A DNA stretch of 64,000 nt from Anadara kagoshimensis (GCA_021292105.1 CM037872.1:6683291-6747290); one strand, 5' to 3'; positions 21,094 through 32,931 are shown, counted from the first letter of the stretch. A program made the numbers and translations. The notes: generated by a model from the sequence alone, not told the origin.

Positions 21094-21223
21094 TGTCTAG
21101 AAATGGCATTTATAGAACTATAACTTTCATTGCCGTGCAAAGCAAACCAATCATAACACGCATTATTCAGTTTGCTTTGCACGGCAATAGAAGTTAAAGC
21201 ACTATAACCGCCATTTCTAGACA
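21094..21223. repeat. Foldback element, about 54-nt arms
   Basis: The left arm (TGTCTAGAAATGGC, ACTATAACTT, TTGCCGTGCAAAGCAAAC) is the inverse of the right arm (GTTTGCTTTGCACGGCAA, GCCATTTCTAGACA), with a loop of about 22 nt. As RNA it would form a hairpin of about 130 nt. It could be a MITE or a small-RNA precursor. The minus-strand open frame over it is a by-product. Confidence 0.8.
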
Positions 21224-21289
21224 ATTCAATGGTTAATTTAACATACGCAATGGTTGCGCAATTCATATCGCCATTTATTATCATCTCTG

Positions 21290-22215
21290 GTGGTCTAGTT
21301 AGCGCCTATTACCAACATTTTCACCTGTGACGCAAATAAAAAAAGAGAAAAACTTCTACCTTTGCTTCATCAAGTTGTCTATAGTAATTTCATATGAACA
21401 AAATGAAATTATTTTATTAGAAAATTTTATTGTCACCCTCGCATAGCGATTGGTTAACTGCGGCTCAGGGTACATAAATCTTTGACAGGGTATATGGGGC
21501 CGTGAAACCTGCCAAAACCCCGTAGAATCATGAAAGCGTGGATGAATTTAATAATCTGAGCAGTCATCTAAAATATTCTATAGACTTTATTTATGTTTTA
21601 TTTCCCAAACGCCTATTTATACTCTACTCCCACAATCAATTTAGAAAAAATATACCAGCAGGATTGAATACTTTTGTCACGCCATTAAAAGACGTATGTT
21701 ATTTTTACATAACAATTTGAAAACTATTATTTCATAACAGAATTATCTCCTACACTACGCCAATTTGATTTAATTATTTTAGACAGTATTTTGTAGTTTA
21801 AGCTAATTTTGTTTCATTATGAAGAAATGCTTGCACAAAAATTTGTAATTTTATTGTTTAAATGATCTTTAAAGACAGTCGACTTTATGGCGATGTACTT
21901 CGCTATTACAATTATTTGTAATTGAAATTGTATTACAAACAAAAAGGATCAACTTCCAAATTATAATTCTCCCATTGATCATATTTAGTTGAAATTGAAT
22001 AAAAGAAAATGAAATTGAAAATCCAAAACATTTTGGTCAGGATTTGTATCATAATATCAAACATTTTTTGTATAAATTTCATTGCTCAATATAACTGTCT
22101 TTTTGTAATCGACTTTCGTTCATCTCCAAAGTTTCTACTTTCATTGGACTACGGCTACTCATGTGGCACACTATCAGTAACAATTTTCTATAAAAATGTG
22201 TTTCATGATTAAAAC
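21290..22215. other. No recognised feature
   Basis: AT-rich sequence. The short open frames at 21538-21720 and 22009-22212 show no domain-like features. Confidence 0.5.
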
Positions 22216-22220
22216 AAGTT

Positions 22221-22419
22221 CAGTACAGACCTGTCGAAAGTTTAACACTTGGCTTACGAATTAGTGCAAATCGGCGGTTCATCTCAACCCTTAGCTAGAC
22301 AATAGAAATATGAGTTTTTCGGCAGTTGCTATATATCTCTTGGCCGCTTGCTATCTTAACACTAGGCAGCCGAGCTTCCTATTCGTAAGCTGTGTTAAAC
22401 TTTCGACAGGTCTGCACTG
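22221..22419. mobile_element. MITE with 28-bp terminal inverted repeats
   Basis: The left end CAGTACAGACCTGTCGAAAG plus TTTAACAC is the inverse of the right end GTGTTAAACTTTCGACAGG plus TCTGCACTG, with one mismatch. The 199-bp element has no coding capacity and shares its ends with the longer element at 12081-12783. Confidence 0.8.
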
Positions 22420-22429
22420 CATTTGGCAA

Positions 22430-23290
22430 CAGAATACATAATACATGCAAATGTTTATAAAACACATTCTGTACAGAAACAAACACACGTTTGGACAAAA
22501 TGATATCGTTTAATATCCGTCTTCCTAATGTTCCATTAGTTAAAGTATCTGATGTGTGAAGTGTACCTGTTTTACTGCTAGTTATTGCACGTGACTCCAA
22601 TGAACATTTAGATCACAAAGTAATAAAATGTAAGGAATTAATTTGATATTGAAATTTTGTAGTTTCTAATTTTCATCAACAAACCCCATTTTTACTATTT
22701 TCCCATACAGCCACTACACTTCCAAAGGGTCCTTGTGTTCTGGTGTGTCATAGGAAATCGGTTATTTCTAAATTTGACGTCATGGCGGTATCCTTTGTAT
22801 TTACAATTTTATGAAGAAGGTTAGAAATATTGAACTTTCTAGGTCCTATAACGATTATTTCCTAGTGTGATATGATGTGTGAGAAACTTTGTTTTTTCTT
22901 CGAGACCTGTGGTGTGTTCCGGCAAACATCAGTTCTCCACTACGCTGGTATCGGTCCCTTGAAATATCTGGAGCGTGTAATTACTGATTGTCGTCAGATC
23001 GGCCTTTTACTTGTTTTAAGTTATATTAATATTTGTACTAAATATGAATGCGAATACACGAAGGCTCAAAACGATATTTCTAGGTACAGGTGCAAGCGTA
23101 TTTACGTGCGGACATACACTTGAACATGCCTCTGTGTAACTATTTTATTGTCTTGGGTCAGTACTGTGTCCGAGCAGAAAAATGTATGAATACATTGTAC
23201 TATAAAGTACAAAGGGGAAATAACAAGTAAATTTTACGTTTGGATTTCTTTACATGGTTTGTGTTATTGATTTTTCAATCCAAAATTACC
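22430..23290. other. No recognised feature
   Basis: The open frame at 22872-23123 (83 codons) is Cys- and aromatic-rich but has no recognisable family motif and no splice or promoter context. It is probably random. Confidence 0.5.
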
Positions 23291-23294
23291 ATGG

Positions 23295-23675
23295 ATATAT
23301 TTGACGTCCCATAGTTTCATGTTTCTCAGTTGATGTTTCACACGTGGCGGATGTAGCTAGCTTAACAGGATGTACTCACCCTTTCTTACCACCCAGCTAA
23401 CCTTACTTCCCTGGTGGAGGTTCTCTTCTTTAAGTTTTGACTTTGCTCTTAGATTGTGATTTTGACATGGTTTAGTGTGTTGATATATCAATATCAATTA
23501 TCTCTTTAACATGTCTCGTATTTGTTTTTAATTATTTACCATTCCGGAGCACCCGGCTTCATTTCCCAGGTTGAAGTTTCAAATTCAAGTATTAAACCCA
23601 ATTTTACAGTTTCAAAGTTTTTGCTTTGCTTTCGAATTCGATTTCGGACATGAATTAGTGTGTTTGTTTTTTATT
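23295..23675 (+). mobile_element. Two diverged Penelope-like 3' ends in tandem
   Basis: 23295-23490 and 23540-23675 each carry diverged 3' untranslated blocks. The first has CACACGTGGCGGATGTAGC, the second CATTCCGGAGCACCCGGC, and both have termini like ATTAGTGTGTTTG. Same orientation, about 50 bp apart. Confidence 0.7.
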
Positions 23676-23679
23676 ATGT

Positions 23680-24530
23680 AAAAATGCATTTGGCAATTAT
23701 TGTGCAATTCGCTATAAAAATATTTAATATCGCTATCCATTTTTGTAAATCTGACAAGCTTATATGTATGATTAAATCCATCATTTTAGTGTCTTTCATT
23801 TCAAAGGAAAATTAGAACAATGACATTCAGGTATTTTGTCATTCTCAAAATATAATTTAGTATGTTATGTAATTCGTATGTTTTACTTGAATAAAATTCG
23901 TTATATGTATACTTGTTTTTTTTACATCAAGTAATCTCAATTGTATTAAATTTGTTATCCATATGCTTGTTTTATTTTATTCGACGGAGGTAGTGAATTG
24001 TTCTTTTTTTGGTATTTATTTCTTGTTTGCTTTGCCAAATGTTCTCGCCTGAACATTGGTATATTCTCGTCGAAGCTTTATATATGGCAAGACAAACGTA
24101 GGCGAAAAAAAGACAATTTTACTGGTTTTGGTTGGTGAAGAAATCTGTGTATTTCTTATAAATGTGTTTAAAATGTTTGGAAAAAAATATGTTTTTGTCC
24201 AAGTATTACAAACTTTAGATACTTTAAACTTGTTTATAGCAAGATTTCAAAGATTAAGGTGAATATCATAGTTATGGAATTGCCAAAGAACCAAACCTAC
24301 TAACGAAAAACTCAAACCGAGTTCATAGATTTCACACACTTACCATACACTAATTGGCATTGAGCAATAGATAATGTAATATATCAATTATTTTACAGTC
24401 ACTATTCCAATTTTAACTGTTAGTATTCATTCCCCAGGAACAAAAATGATAAAACAAATCTAAAAATTAAATTGTCATATTTTTCAGTGTTTTTTAATAC
24501 CTTGTAGAATATGTTCTGAATATAATATGC
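23680..24530. other. No recognised feature
   Basis: AT-rich sequence. The open frame at 24056-24262 is short and hydrophobic, with no recognised motif. Confidence 0.5.
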
Positions 24531-24534
24531 CAGT

Positions 24535-24800
24535 AGCCATTATGATAGCCACTCTATATGAACTAGAACTTAGTTTGAGAGCCAAAATACCCCCGTAGCC
24601 AACATTAACCTCATGGCCTTGACCTTTGACTTATGCACATAAATTTGGTATGCGACACATCATCTCATGTTGGTTTACTTTTGCCTAAAGTTTGACCAAA
24701 ATTCATCCATAGACATGGAACGGACAGTATTGGGAAGTACAGCCAGACAGGGTGATTCGTATATATCCCCTAAACTTCGTTGAGGGGGGAGGTAAAAAAA
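24535..24800 (+). repeat. Dispersed non-coding repeat of molluscan style
   Basis: It contains ACCTCATGGCCTTGACCTTT, GACCAAAATTCATCCATAG, AGACAGGGTGATTCGTATAT and a terminal CCCCTAAACTTCGTTGAGGG. The last block is a small hairpin typical of the 3' end of such elements. The class is unknown. Confidence 0.5.
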
Positions 24801-24807
24801 ACATAAA

Positions 24808-25175
24808 AATCAAAAACAAACATACTTATCCATTTCCGAATCACAATCCAGAAGCAAAGTAAAAACTTTGGAACTGACAAGTTAGGTTAGACACGTGAAC
24901 TTCCACCAGGGAAGTGAGGCCGGGTGCTCCGGAAGGGTAAGCACCTCCTGTTTAGCTAGCTACACCCGTCACGTGTGTAATCAAAATTGTGTGAAAGGAA
25001 CATGGAACTATGAGACGTCAAATATATCCAAGGCAATCCTGGACACAGAGACATCAAACTTATCAACAATACTGTGATGACGGCCATAAAACTTTTTGAG
25101 GGCCTTGATAAGCCTAGGCTTGCAATATCCCTGAGTCAACAATTTATTTGCAAGCAGCCTACTTCGTTGTACAAA
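24808..25175 (-). mobile_element. Penelope-like 3' end with RT C-terminus
   Basis: A well-preserved copy: terminus, 3' untranslated block, then RT end coding on the minus strand (IALDIFDVS region at about 25010) to about 25175. Nearly identical to 9163-9500 and 57808-58160, so these copies are relatively young. Confidence 0.85.
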
Positions 25176-25179
25176 TACT

Positions 25180-25630
25180 ATTCCTCTATAATAACGATTC
25201 CTCGTGTTCTTTACTTTGACGGGTTCGTCGTTTCAGTTCCGAAAAAATATTGTGTTTGCGAATGTAAAAATAAAAATGTTTAATGTCATAAATGTTAAAA
25301 TGTAAATAAGAAACATGTACATTTACAATTAATTATAATTAAATATGCCATGTATTTTATATAAAATATTTAATATATATTAACTAGTATATGAATTCTG
25401 TATACAGTTTATTTTGTTGTTAATTCATATGACCTGATGTTATATTCTAGGCAAACAACATTGAACTGTCCGCTTGACCCTGTATTAAAGTATTGAGTAT
25501 GGGTATGTACATTTACGTGTAGGGAACCTAAACACAAAACAGGTATTACTATGGCTTTTTAATATCTTCATTGTCTATTACTGCAAGTTCTATCACTATT
25601 ATTTTGGTTGGCCCATTCCATATAAAATAG
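25180..25630. other. No recognised feature
   Basis: AT-rich sequence without shared repeats or coding signal. Confidence 0.55.
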
Positions 25631-25636
25631 TTTTAG

Positions 25637-26000
25637 AGGCCTTGGTGGCATAAAGGACAAGACGTTAGTTTACACATCCAGGGTCTCTCACAGCTGAGTA
25701 CGAGTCCCGCTCAGACCACATGTTGGAAAGTGAATTTTTCTTGTTGATGGCCTTTACTGGTTCATCCAGTGCCAGTATAATGTGGTACGCTTGTTTGCAG
25801 CGTACCGATTCTGTGAGCTAGCACCCTAAAGTCGCCGTGGTTACGCACTGGTACAAGGAAGACCACACAACATACTAGAACTTCACATACATACATGAAC
25901 TTGTTCATAGATTAAAACATAGAGATTAATAAAATACTTCTCGTCGCGAATAACTGAAAATTACTGATGCGACGCTAAGCAACATTCAACCAACCACCGA
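25637..26000 (+). mobile_element. tRNA-derived SINE, family B
   Basis: A tRNA-like head (GGTGGCATAAAGGACAAGAC, B-box-like GTACGAGTCCC), a body with CTTTACTGGTTCATCCAGTG and a tail with TCGTCGCGAATAACTGAAAA and GATGCGACGCTAAGCAACAT. Other copies: 43239-43607 (-) and 46751-47120 (+). Confidence 0.8.
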
Positions 26001-26249
26001 TATAAATCTGTCAAACTGACAGGTCAATGTTGTTTGTCTATGTCTTGTTTGCTTAATGGTGTTAATTGTGCATGTTCGAGGGTAAATATTTGAATATGAT
26101 GATGTGTTTATGTTAAATTGAGTTAAAAAAATATTGCTGAAACAAATCAAATTTTGGAAGTTATCACATTTATGTAATTTGTCAATAAATTGTTGCTAAA
26201 TAAAGCTTATTATTTTACTGCTCACATGCATTGTTTACTTAAAATGTAG

Positions 26250-26850
26250 CTAATCAAAAACGAACATACTAATCCATGTCCGAATCACAATCACGATACA
26301 AAGTAAAAGCATTGGAACTGAGAAGTTAGACACGTGAACTTCCACCAGGGAAGTGAGGCCGGGTGCTTCGGAAGGGTAAGCATCTTCTGTTTAGCTAACT
26401 TCATCCGTCACGTGTGTAATCAAAATAGTGTGAAAGGAACATGGAACTATGGGACGTCAAATATATCCAGGGCAATCCTGAACTGAGTCAACAATTTATT
26501 TGCAAGCAGCCTGCTTCGTTGTACAAAGTCCTTGTAGTGGGAACAATCTCAACCATGGCGTATTATTTTGGAAACAAATACACCATAAGCAGGAGAAGCA
26601 GGTATATTGCTGCATAAAAAAGGAAAGTTGACAATAGAGAAATTGAAGTCATCACGTTTGTAATAAAGTTTCAAATGTAGCCTTTCGTGGGCGTCATAAT
26701 TCAGATATGTCTAAATATAAAGCAGAACCTGAGGAATCAGACGTGTCTTTTATTTCAAGCTCACTAGGATAGGTGACATTCACATAGTCTCCAAATTTAG
26801 GATTATTAAGAGACAAAACGTCATCTATATATCTGTATGTTGAGTAAACT
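26250..26850 (-). mobile_element. Penelope-like copy with internal deletion
   Basis: The 3' terminus and untranslated block (26250-26460) join directly to RT coding sequence after a deletion of about 110 bp. The minus-strand frame at 26694-26882 contains YRYIDDVLSLNNPKF, the RT catalytic YIDD box, complete here. 5'-truncated at about 26850. Confidence 0.8.
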
Positions 26851-26934
26851 AACATATACATGGCAATTGCTGTAACTATCAACTACACATTTAAGATTAA
26901 TGAAACACGAAAGCCCTTCGACTAAAGGGTGGAC

Positions 26935-27303
26935 AATATGCATCAAAACCATATCAACCCATGTCTAAACAACAATGTCAAAGAAAAGTAAGAACTTTGG
27001 AATTGACGAGTAATGTAAGACACGTTAACTTCCACCAGGGAAGTTAGACCGAGTGCTCCGGAAGGATAAGTACCTCCTATTTAGCTAGCTACACCCACCC
27101 GTGCGTAATCAAAATTGTGTGAAAGGACCATAGAACTATGGGACGTCAAATATATCCAGGGCAATCCTGAAACTTATCAACAATACTGTAAAGCCGTAAT
27201 ACTTTTAAAATCTTGATAAACCTAGGCTTGCAATATCCCTGGATCAACAATTTACTTGCAAGCAGCCTACTTCGTTGAATATAGTCACCTTAGTGGCAAC
27301 AAT
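26935..27303 (-). mobile_element. Diverged Penelope-like 3' end
   Basis: The same layout as the previous copy but older: TTCCACCAGGGAAGTTAGAC, TAGCTAGCTACACCCAC, then RT end sequence to about 27303. Broken frames. Confidence 0.75.
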
Positions 27304-27427
27304 AGTATATATATAAATGCATCGGTATATGATGTCTTGTCACTTGTACTGAAGATAATATTTTGCCATATAAACGACTTAATCATGACTGACTACATGT
27401 TTATCTACAATTAACTCAGTAATAAGT

Positions 27428-27656
27428 GATTAATGGTTTTTAACGTCCCAGTCAAGAATAGTTCACTTATAACGAGACGTCGCCAGCTATAGGCGAAAGT
27501 GCAGAAATTTTGCCTGTGCGTTGCGCTTATGGCATTATACAGCAGGGTGCATGGGGAAAGAACAGTCACTACCCACTTTTAAGTCGGACCCAGTCGGGGT
27601 TCGAACCTACGACCTCACACTTTTCGAGCATTTTACCAACTGAGCTACTGGGTCAT
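27428..27656 (-). mobile_element. tRNA-derived SINE, family A
   Basis: Complete family A SINE on the minus strand. The tail is TTTAACGTCCCAGTCAAG, and the head has B-box GGGGTTCGAACC and A-box-side TACCAACTGAGCTACTGGGT. About 230 bp. Confidence 0.8.
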
Positions 27657-27739
27657 TTGCCAAATGTTTATACATTCACCTAACATTCAAAAATTTCTCC
27701 TTTTCAATTTTATACATAAAACTTTAAACTTAGATGACG

Positions 27740-28640
27740 CTGTTTGTTGGTATTATGTTTTTGTTGGCAGGCATAAATGTATATTGTATTTTTCATATAT
27801 AGGGTTTCCTTTTGTGTAGATAATGTATGACCACTGTATGGAAATTAAAAAAAAAGAAGTTATAGCAATGCATACCGCATATGTAACTTGTTTGGCTTCC
27901 CGATTTCAATTGTCTCTGATAAATGATCACTAAATGGAGATTGTATGCTCGAAACAAATTTTTAACCCGAAACAAAACTCAATATAGATCATCAAAATGC
28001 TTAAATAGAAAAACACTATCATTTTTTCATGATTAAGAATGCTAGCACAGATAGTATATGAAAGAATTTACGGTCATCGAATATGTGAAAACTCTTCCGC
28101 AACCCTTTGATAAATTGATTAAACATATTTTAAGAACATTTTTAAAATATTCGATTGCATTGGTTTTAGTCTTGTAGAGCTCTTTAACAGCACAATGGAA
28201 TTCAAGTGTTTGTCTATATAACGGATAATTAGAAATATTTCAACACAGAATGGTAAATAAAAAAAGATCAATATGTACATTGAAAAAAAAAAAAACAAAA
28301 AACAAATTTATAGCAATGCAGACTGGTGAAAACACCTGTTTTCACATCACAATTTAATTGTCTCTGCCAAATAGTAACAAAATTGAGATCGTATGGCCAT
28401 GGGAATTTCTCTACTCTGAAACACGAATAAAATCGGGATCAACAAAATGCTTACATAGTCAATTTTGTGATAAAGTATGACATCATATGAAAGAATTTAC
28501 GGTCATCGAATATGTAAAAACTCTTCTAGCATTTTTAATAAATTGCTTAAACATTCTTTGAATGCATCTTGAGCTTTTTATGTTTAACTCTTTCAGCAGA
28601 ATTAACGATTTATTTTTCTGCTATGAAAGTCGATTTAACA
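27740..28640 (-). repeat. Tandem family C repeat, about 425-bp unit
   Basis: Inverse orientation of the array at 3215-4260. TTTACGGTCATCGAATATGT occurs at about 28069 and 28494, each followed by AAAACTCTTC and AAATTG plus TTAAACAT. Two units and partial ends. Confidence 0.7.
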
Positions 28641-28699
28641 GAAAAAAGTTTTGAATATTTTAACCCGTTTTCCAAGTTTGGTTAAATGACAGATGTTCA

Positions 28700-28815
28700 A
28701 TCTGATGACTGAAATAAGGCAAGAGGTGCTTACACTTCCAGTGCATCCAAACTCACTTTCTTGATGGAAGTTCATGTGTCTTACCTAACTTGTGGATTCC
28801 AAATTTTTAAATTGC
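28700..28815 (+). mobile_element. Short Penelope-like 3' fragment
   Basis: Diverged piece of the untranslated block (AAGAGGTGCTTACACTTCC, GTCTTACCTAACTTGTGG) without the terminus. Confidence 0.6.
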
Positions 28816-29140
28816 TTCTTATTTATCAAGCTTGCAGTTTTAAAGTCAATTAAATTTATATCCTTAATCCTGATTGTTTATTTAAAGGAAAACGTACATG
28901 AAAAAAGATGAGTTGTTTACAAAGGTCGCACAACTTAGTTAACATTCTGTAATAATTAGAGTGTTCGCTACATTATTCAGAATAAACATTAATGGGAAAT
29001 TGTGAAATAAAACAATCCCTGCACATTGCCTTCAGTACACTGAGCTTTAAAGTTCTATTACTTCACCTAAATCTGGGCATGGAGAAATCTTTATAATCAT
29101 AGATTATTGTAATTACATATTATACCAATTTTAATTTTAC

Positions 29141-29186
29141 AGCACTAGACGGCCGTTTCGGAATACAATGCCTCATCAGTAGTGCT
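29141..29186 (-). ncRNA. Type I hammerhead ribozyme, core intact
   Basis: On the minus strand: AGCACTA (stem I), CTGATGA, stem II of about 5 bp with one mismatch, GAAA, ACGGCCGT (stem III and loop, palindromic), GTC, then TAGTGCT, which pairs perfectly with AGCACTA. Predicted cleavage lies between 29148 and 29147. Confidence 0.85.
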
Positions 29187-29466
29187 TGGACCAAAATTAT
29201 GAAACCAAAATTATTTTGAAGATGTTGAAAAGCTAACCAAAGGACCAACAAAAAATTTACCAAATTAAGCTAAGGAAATACTTTGCATAAGGGAGTACAC
29301 CTTAGTTTTTGAGAAATTTCAAATTTTAACTTGCAGGAAATTTAGACAATTAAAGTATATTTCTGACAATAATACGAAATCTTTGTGATATCCTCGGGGC
29401 ACCAGCTACCAGCAGAGATATCGGCTCAGGGGTTTAAATTACATATAATACCAGTTTTAATTTTAC

Positions 29467-29512
29467 AGCACTAGACGGCCGTTTTGGAATACAATTCCTC
29501 ATCAGTAGTACT
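29467..29512 (-). ncRNA. Hammerhead ribozyme with mutated second core box
   Basis: CTGATGA, GTC and stem I (AGTACTA with TAGTGCT, one wobble) are kept, but GAAA has become AAAA, replacing the first G of the box. This position is invariant in active hammerheads, so activity is expected to be lost or very weak. Confidence 0.75.
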
Positions 29513-29949
29513 CGCCAAAATTATTAGCATGTAGTACTTTATATCTTACATGTAATAATTTATGCAATCGTAAAATGTTTCATTGTTTGTAGATTTGAAA
29601 GTTTAGTACCGCTCAAGAATTGCTATGCATTTAAGAAAATGAGGGAGTATACCTTAGTTTTTGAAAAATTTCAAATTTTAACTTGCAGGAAATTTAGACA
29701 AGTATATTTCTGACAATAATACGAAATTATTGCCTACTGAGTTTGTGATATCCTCGGGGCACCAGCCACCAGCAGCGACATTGGCTCAGGGTTTTAGATA
29801 ATAAACCAAAATTATTTTTAAGATATTGAAAAGCTAACCAAAGGACCAAAATTTATTTTACCAAATTAAGCTAAGGAAATACTTTGCATGAGGGAGTATA
29901 CCTTAGTTTTTGAGAAATTTCAAGTTTTAACTAGCAGGAAATATTTCAT

Positions 29950-30228
29950 TTTTATAAATAAACACTACGCAATGTGTGATGTTATAAACGTTGGTTGAAG
30001 CAAGGGTATTTAAAATATTAATAAGTAAATTTTAAACAAGTGGTCAGACAAAAAGTTTTATAGTGGCAAAGTTACATTATATTATGGCTTTATTGTCATC
30101 CAAATTGTAATAAATATGATTTCTATGGACGTTAAGTTTTATTTTAGATTTGATAATGTCTTCTCTTCCATTAAAAAGTTTATTCAAACATATACACAAT
30201 TTAAACTCATATCTTCTAGTTTTCAACC
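29950..30228. other. No recognised feature
   Basis: AT-rich sequence between the hammerhead array and a SINE. Confidence 0.5.
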
Positions 30229-30230
30229 TG

Positions 30231-30567
30231 TACCACTGCGGACGCTCAGTTGGTAGAGTGCTCGCTCCGTAAGTGGGAGGTCGTGGGTTCGAACCCCGGC
30301 CGGGTCTGACCCAAGACTTGAAAGTGGGTAGTGACTGTTCTTTCGCCAAGCACTCGGCATTACGAAATGAAAATCACGGTTTTTTCGGATGGGAACTAAA
30401 AATAAACGAGGTCCCGTGTCACGGTGGGCTTCGCACGCTAAAGAACACTGCTGTGTAATGTCATAAGCGCAACGCACAGGCAAAATTTCTGCACTTTCGC
30501 CTATAGCTGGCGACGTCTCGATATAAGTGAAATATTCTTGACTGAGACGTTAAACACCATTACTCAC
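30231..30567 (+). mobile_element. tRNA-derived SINE, family A, full-length
   Basis: The best family A copy. The head has A-box GCTCAGTTGGTAGAGTG and B-box GGTTCGAACCCCG, giving a clear pol III promoter layout. The body has ACTTGAAAGTGGGTAGTGAC and the tail has AGCTGGCGACGTCTCGATAT and GAGACGTTAAACACCATTAC. The open frames on both strands here are not genes. Confidence 0.88.
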
Positions 30568-30569
30568 TG

Positions 30570-30860
30570 TATTTGGTGCCATTTTCATAGAACTATAAAA
30601 TATCACATTCTCAACGTCAACATAAGAAATTTTAAAAGTAAAGGCAGGAGTTTTACAAAATTGCTGGTCTGTTCTTACATTTTGAAAACCATGCCTATTA
30701 AAGAAACAGATGTCAGAAATAAAAGCAAATTACATCATCTTTCAATGTTCTAAATATTTTTAATCCAATAATCTGCTCGGTATAAAGTTGTAGGAATATG
30801 CATGATTAGATCTTATGGAGGTCTGCGAAATAAAATCAATGCAAATACTTCGATGAGATG
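30570..30860. other. No recognised feature
   Basis: No gene or shared repeat recognised. Confidence 0.5.
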
Positions 30861-30864
30861 TAGA

Positions 30865-31178
30865 GCTTGTTCCCACTACAGGGACTTTGTACAACGAAGT
30901 AGGTTGCTTGCAAATAAATTGTTGATTTAGGGATACTGCATTATATAGTTGATAAGTTTGATGTCTGTGTCCAGCATTGCCCTAGATATATTCGACATTT
31001 CCTAGTTCCATGTTCCTTTCACACAATTTTGATTACACACGTGGCGGGTGTAGCAAGATAAACAGGAGGTGCTTACCCTTCCGGAGCACCCGGCCTCACC
31101 TTCCTGGTGGAAATTCACGTGTCTAACCTAGCTTCTGGATAGTTTTTCGGACATGGACTAGTATGTTTGTTTTTGATG
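30865..31178 (+). mobile_element. Penelope-like 3' end with RT C-terminus
   Basis: RT end coding in plus orientation (from TTGTTCCCACTACAGGGAC), then the untranslated block and the terminus GTATGTTTGTTTTTGAT. 5'-truncated, with internal indels. A further scrap of terminus lies at about 31333-31358. Confidence 0.8.
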
Positions 31179-31359
31179 CATATGTGAAAAAGCAAATTAC
31201 ATTATTGTTTGCAGTAGTTTCCGTCTGGCATTTTGCTCAACATTGTAAATAATAACGGCCACTTAAAGCTTCCTCATGCTGACGTCAGGATGTTTGCATT
31301 TGATGTCTGAAGAGTTTGTTACAAATAAACCAATGGATTAGTATGTTTGTTTTCGATTT

Positions 31360-31955
31360 ATTGGAAAATAATTTGTTTATGTCACTAATAATGAAAATTG
31401 GATGAAATATATTATGTTTTATATGGCCATACCGTTTGCAGTGTAAATTTACACGTCATCTTAGTGTACAAAGAGAATGCACATAGAAGTCAATCCTGCC
31501 CCTTGCCATCTGTTCAAATTTTCAGTAAATTATTACGTTGAACACTACGAAATCATTAATCAATGTTTCCTATTTTAATGCATCGAATTTTTAAAATTAT
31601 TTTATTTTTTAATTTAGATAATGGTATCTGTACTAAAGCAAGAAGTTTATTTATTATTTTAAGCTACTGCAATCAACAAATTGTCTAGACAACAGGGAAT
31701 ACAATATCGTTTTTTAATTACTCGGATTATTTTTGAAATGCAGTATAAACTCCTTTAGAGTAATAATAATTTAAAAATTGAAAAAAGGACGTAAAGTGGT
31801 ATCGCCGATATTTTGAAATGTATTATTTCCTTAAAATAAAGTTAGATCTTTCCAAAATCATCTCGTGTTAGATCTTTCTTTAGCGAGGTTTGGCGTCTAA
31901 ATGCCTACATCCGTTACTTTTCAAAGCAAACATATTCTTATCGAGACTCTAAAAA
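31360..31955. other. No recognised feature
   Basis: AT-rich sequence without shared repeats or coding signal. Confidence 0.55.
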
Positions 31956-31959
31956 TTTT

Positions 31960-32215
31960 AAGGCCGCCATCACAATATTGTTGATAAGTGCGTCTTCCAT
32001 GTCCATGATTACTCTGTATATGTGACGTCCCATACTTATCTTGTTATTGCCACTCAATCCTGATAATACACGTGACGGGTGTAAAATAGATCAAAAGAAG
32101 GTGTCTAACCTTCTGAAGCACCCGGTCAAGCCTCAATACCCTCTTGGTAATTAAAAGGTTTTAATCAATGTGCCAATTTTGAAGATTTGTCATGTGTTGG
32201 TATGTATGTTTTTGA
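31960..32215 (+). mobile_element. Highly diverged Penelope-like 3' end
   Basis: The family order is still visible (CACGTGACGGGTGTA, GAAGCACCCGG, TGTATGTTTTTGAT) but with many substitutions. An old copy. Confidence 0.6.
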
Positions 32216-32219
32216 TAAG

Positions 32220-32930
32220 TAGTACCCAATACAACAAATGCAGTTAATAAATTAAATTTTCATCGATTTTAAATTTTAATTTAATGCAAATGGAGAAAGT
32301 ACTTCTTAAGGTCAAGAAAGTCATTTCTAAATCTGTACAGATTATTATTATTCAAGAGAAAAAAATCACATTAAAGATATGATAACAAATATTTGCGGCA
32401 GACAACGAAAATTAATTATCTCATTCTGCGTATGCCTAAATCAAATAGATGGTTTGTAATCGTGTGTAGGATATAAAAAACAACCTATACATTGATTTAG
32501 GATATTTTTTAGTCAAGGCATGATGATTTAATTACAGAGTATGAAATTTATTACTCTTTAACACGAAATACCGCGTAGATCGTATTCAACAGCTGACTTA
32601 TATATAACTGTTTTGGACATGTCCATACTCATCAGTTACATTGGATGGTAATTCTTTCTGTCACGATATCGTGTTTGGAGAGGCGTTTTCGAACAGCATG
32701 CTTTATAAATAACGTTTTGTGATTATTCTGCGTTGTTAAATACAAAACGTTTGTTTAATAATATGATATCGATAGAAAACAGACCTTTGAATATAAATAA
32801 TAATATTGAAGAAAGGAAAATTGAATCTGAAATAAAAACATAAACTTTTCAAAAGCTAAAGCAACTCCAACCCAAAATGGTCTATCCAAGTAAATGACAA
32901 ATACGATCAAACAAAGACGTGATTTGAGTA
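32220..32930. other. No recognised feature
   Basis: AT-rich sequence, no coding or repeat feature recognised. Confidence 0.55.
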
Positions 32931-32931
32931 A

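Larger units (their letters stand above)
29105..29945 (-). mobile_element. Tandem hammerhead-ribozyme repeat (retrozyme-like)
   Basis: Read on the minus strand, this is a head-to-tail array of ribozyme units. One full unit runs between the ribozymes at 29141-29186 and 29467-29512 (326 bp between predicted cleavage sites). A further unit, with its ribozyme lost, extends to about 29945. Units share ACCAAATTAAGCTAAGGAAA, GACAATAATACGAAAT and ATATCCTCGGGGCACCAGC. No coding sequence is seen. Two direct hammerheads bracketing a few hundred non-coding bases is the published signature of animal retrozymes and of Penelope pseudo-LTRs. Transcription of such an array would be expected to release a unit-length RNA that can circularise. 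Confidence 0.8.

Noticed and set aside
22872..23123. 83-codon Cys-containing peptide gene
   Set aside because: No signal peptide pattern, no conserved cysteine spacing known to me and no splice or promoter support.
26251..27303. One full-length Penelope element
   Set aside because: The two pieces are separate 3' ends in the same orientation, each with its own terminus, so they are two truncated copies.
30231..30310. tRNA gene
   Set aside because: A- and B-boxes are present but the sequence continues into a SINE body and tail shared with other loci, and no clean cloverleaf with acceptor pairing was seen.
30077..30483. Overlapping open frames on both strands
   Set aside because: All are translations of the full-length SINE at 30231-30567.
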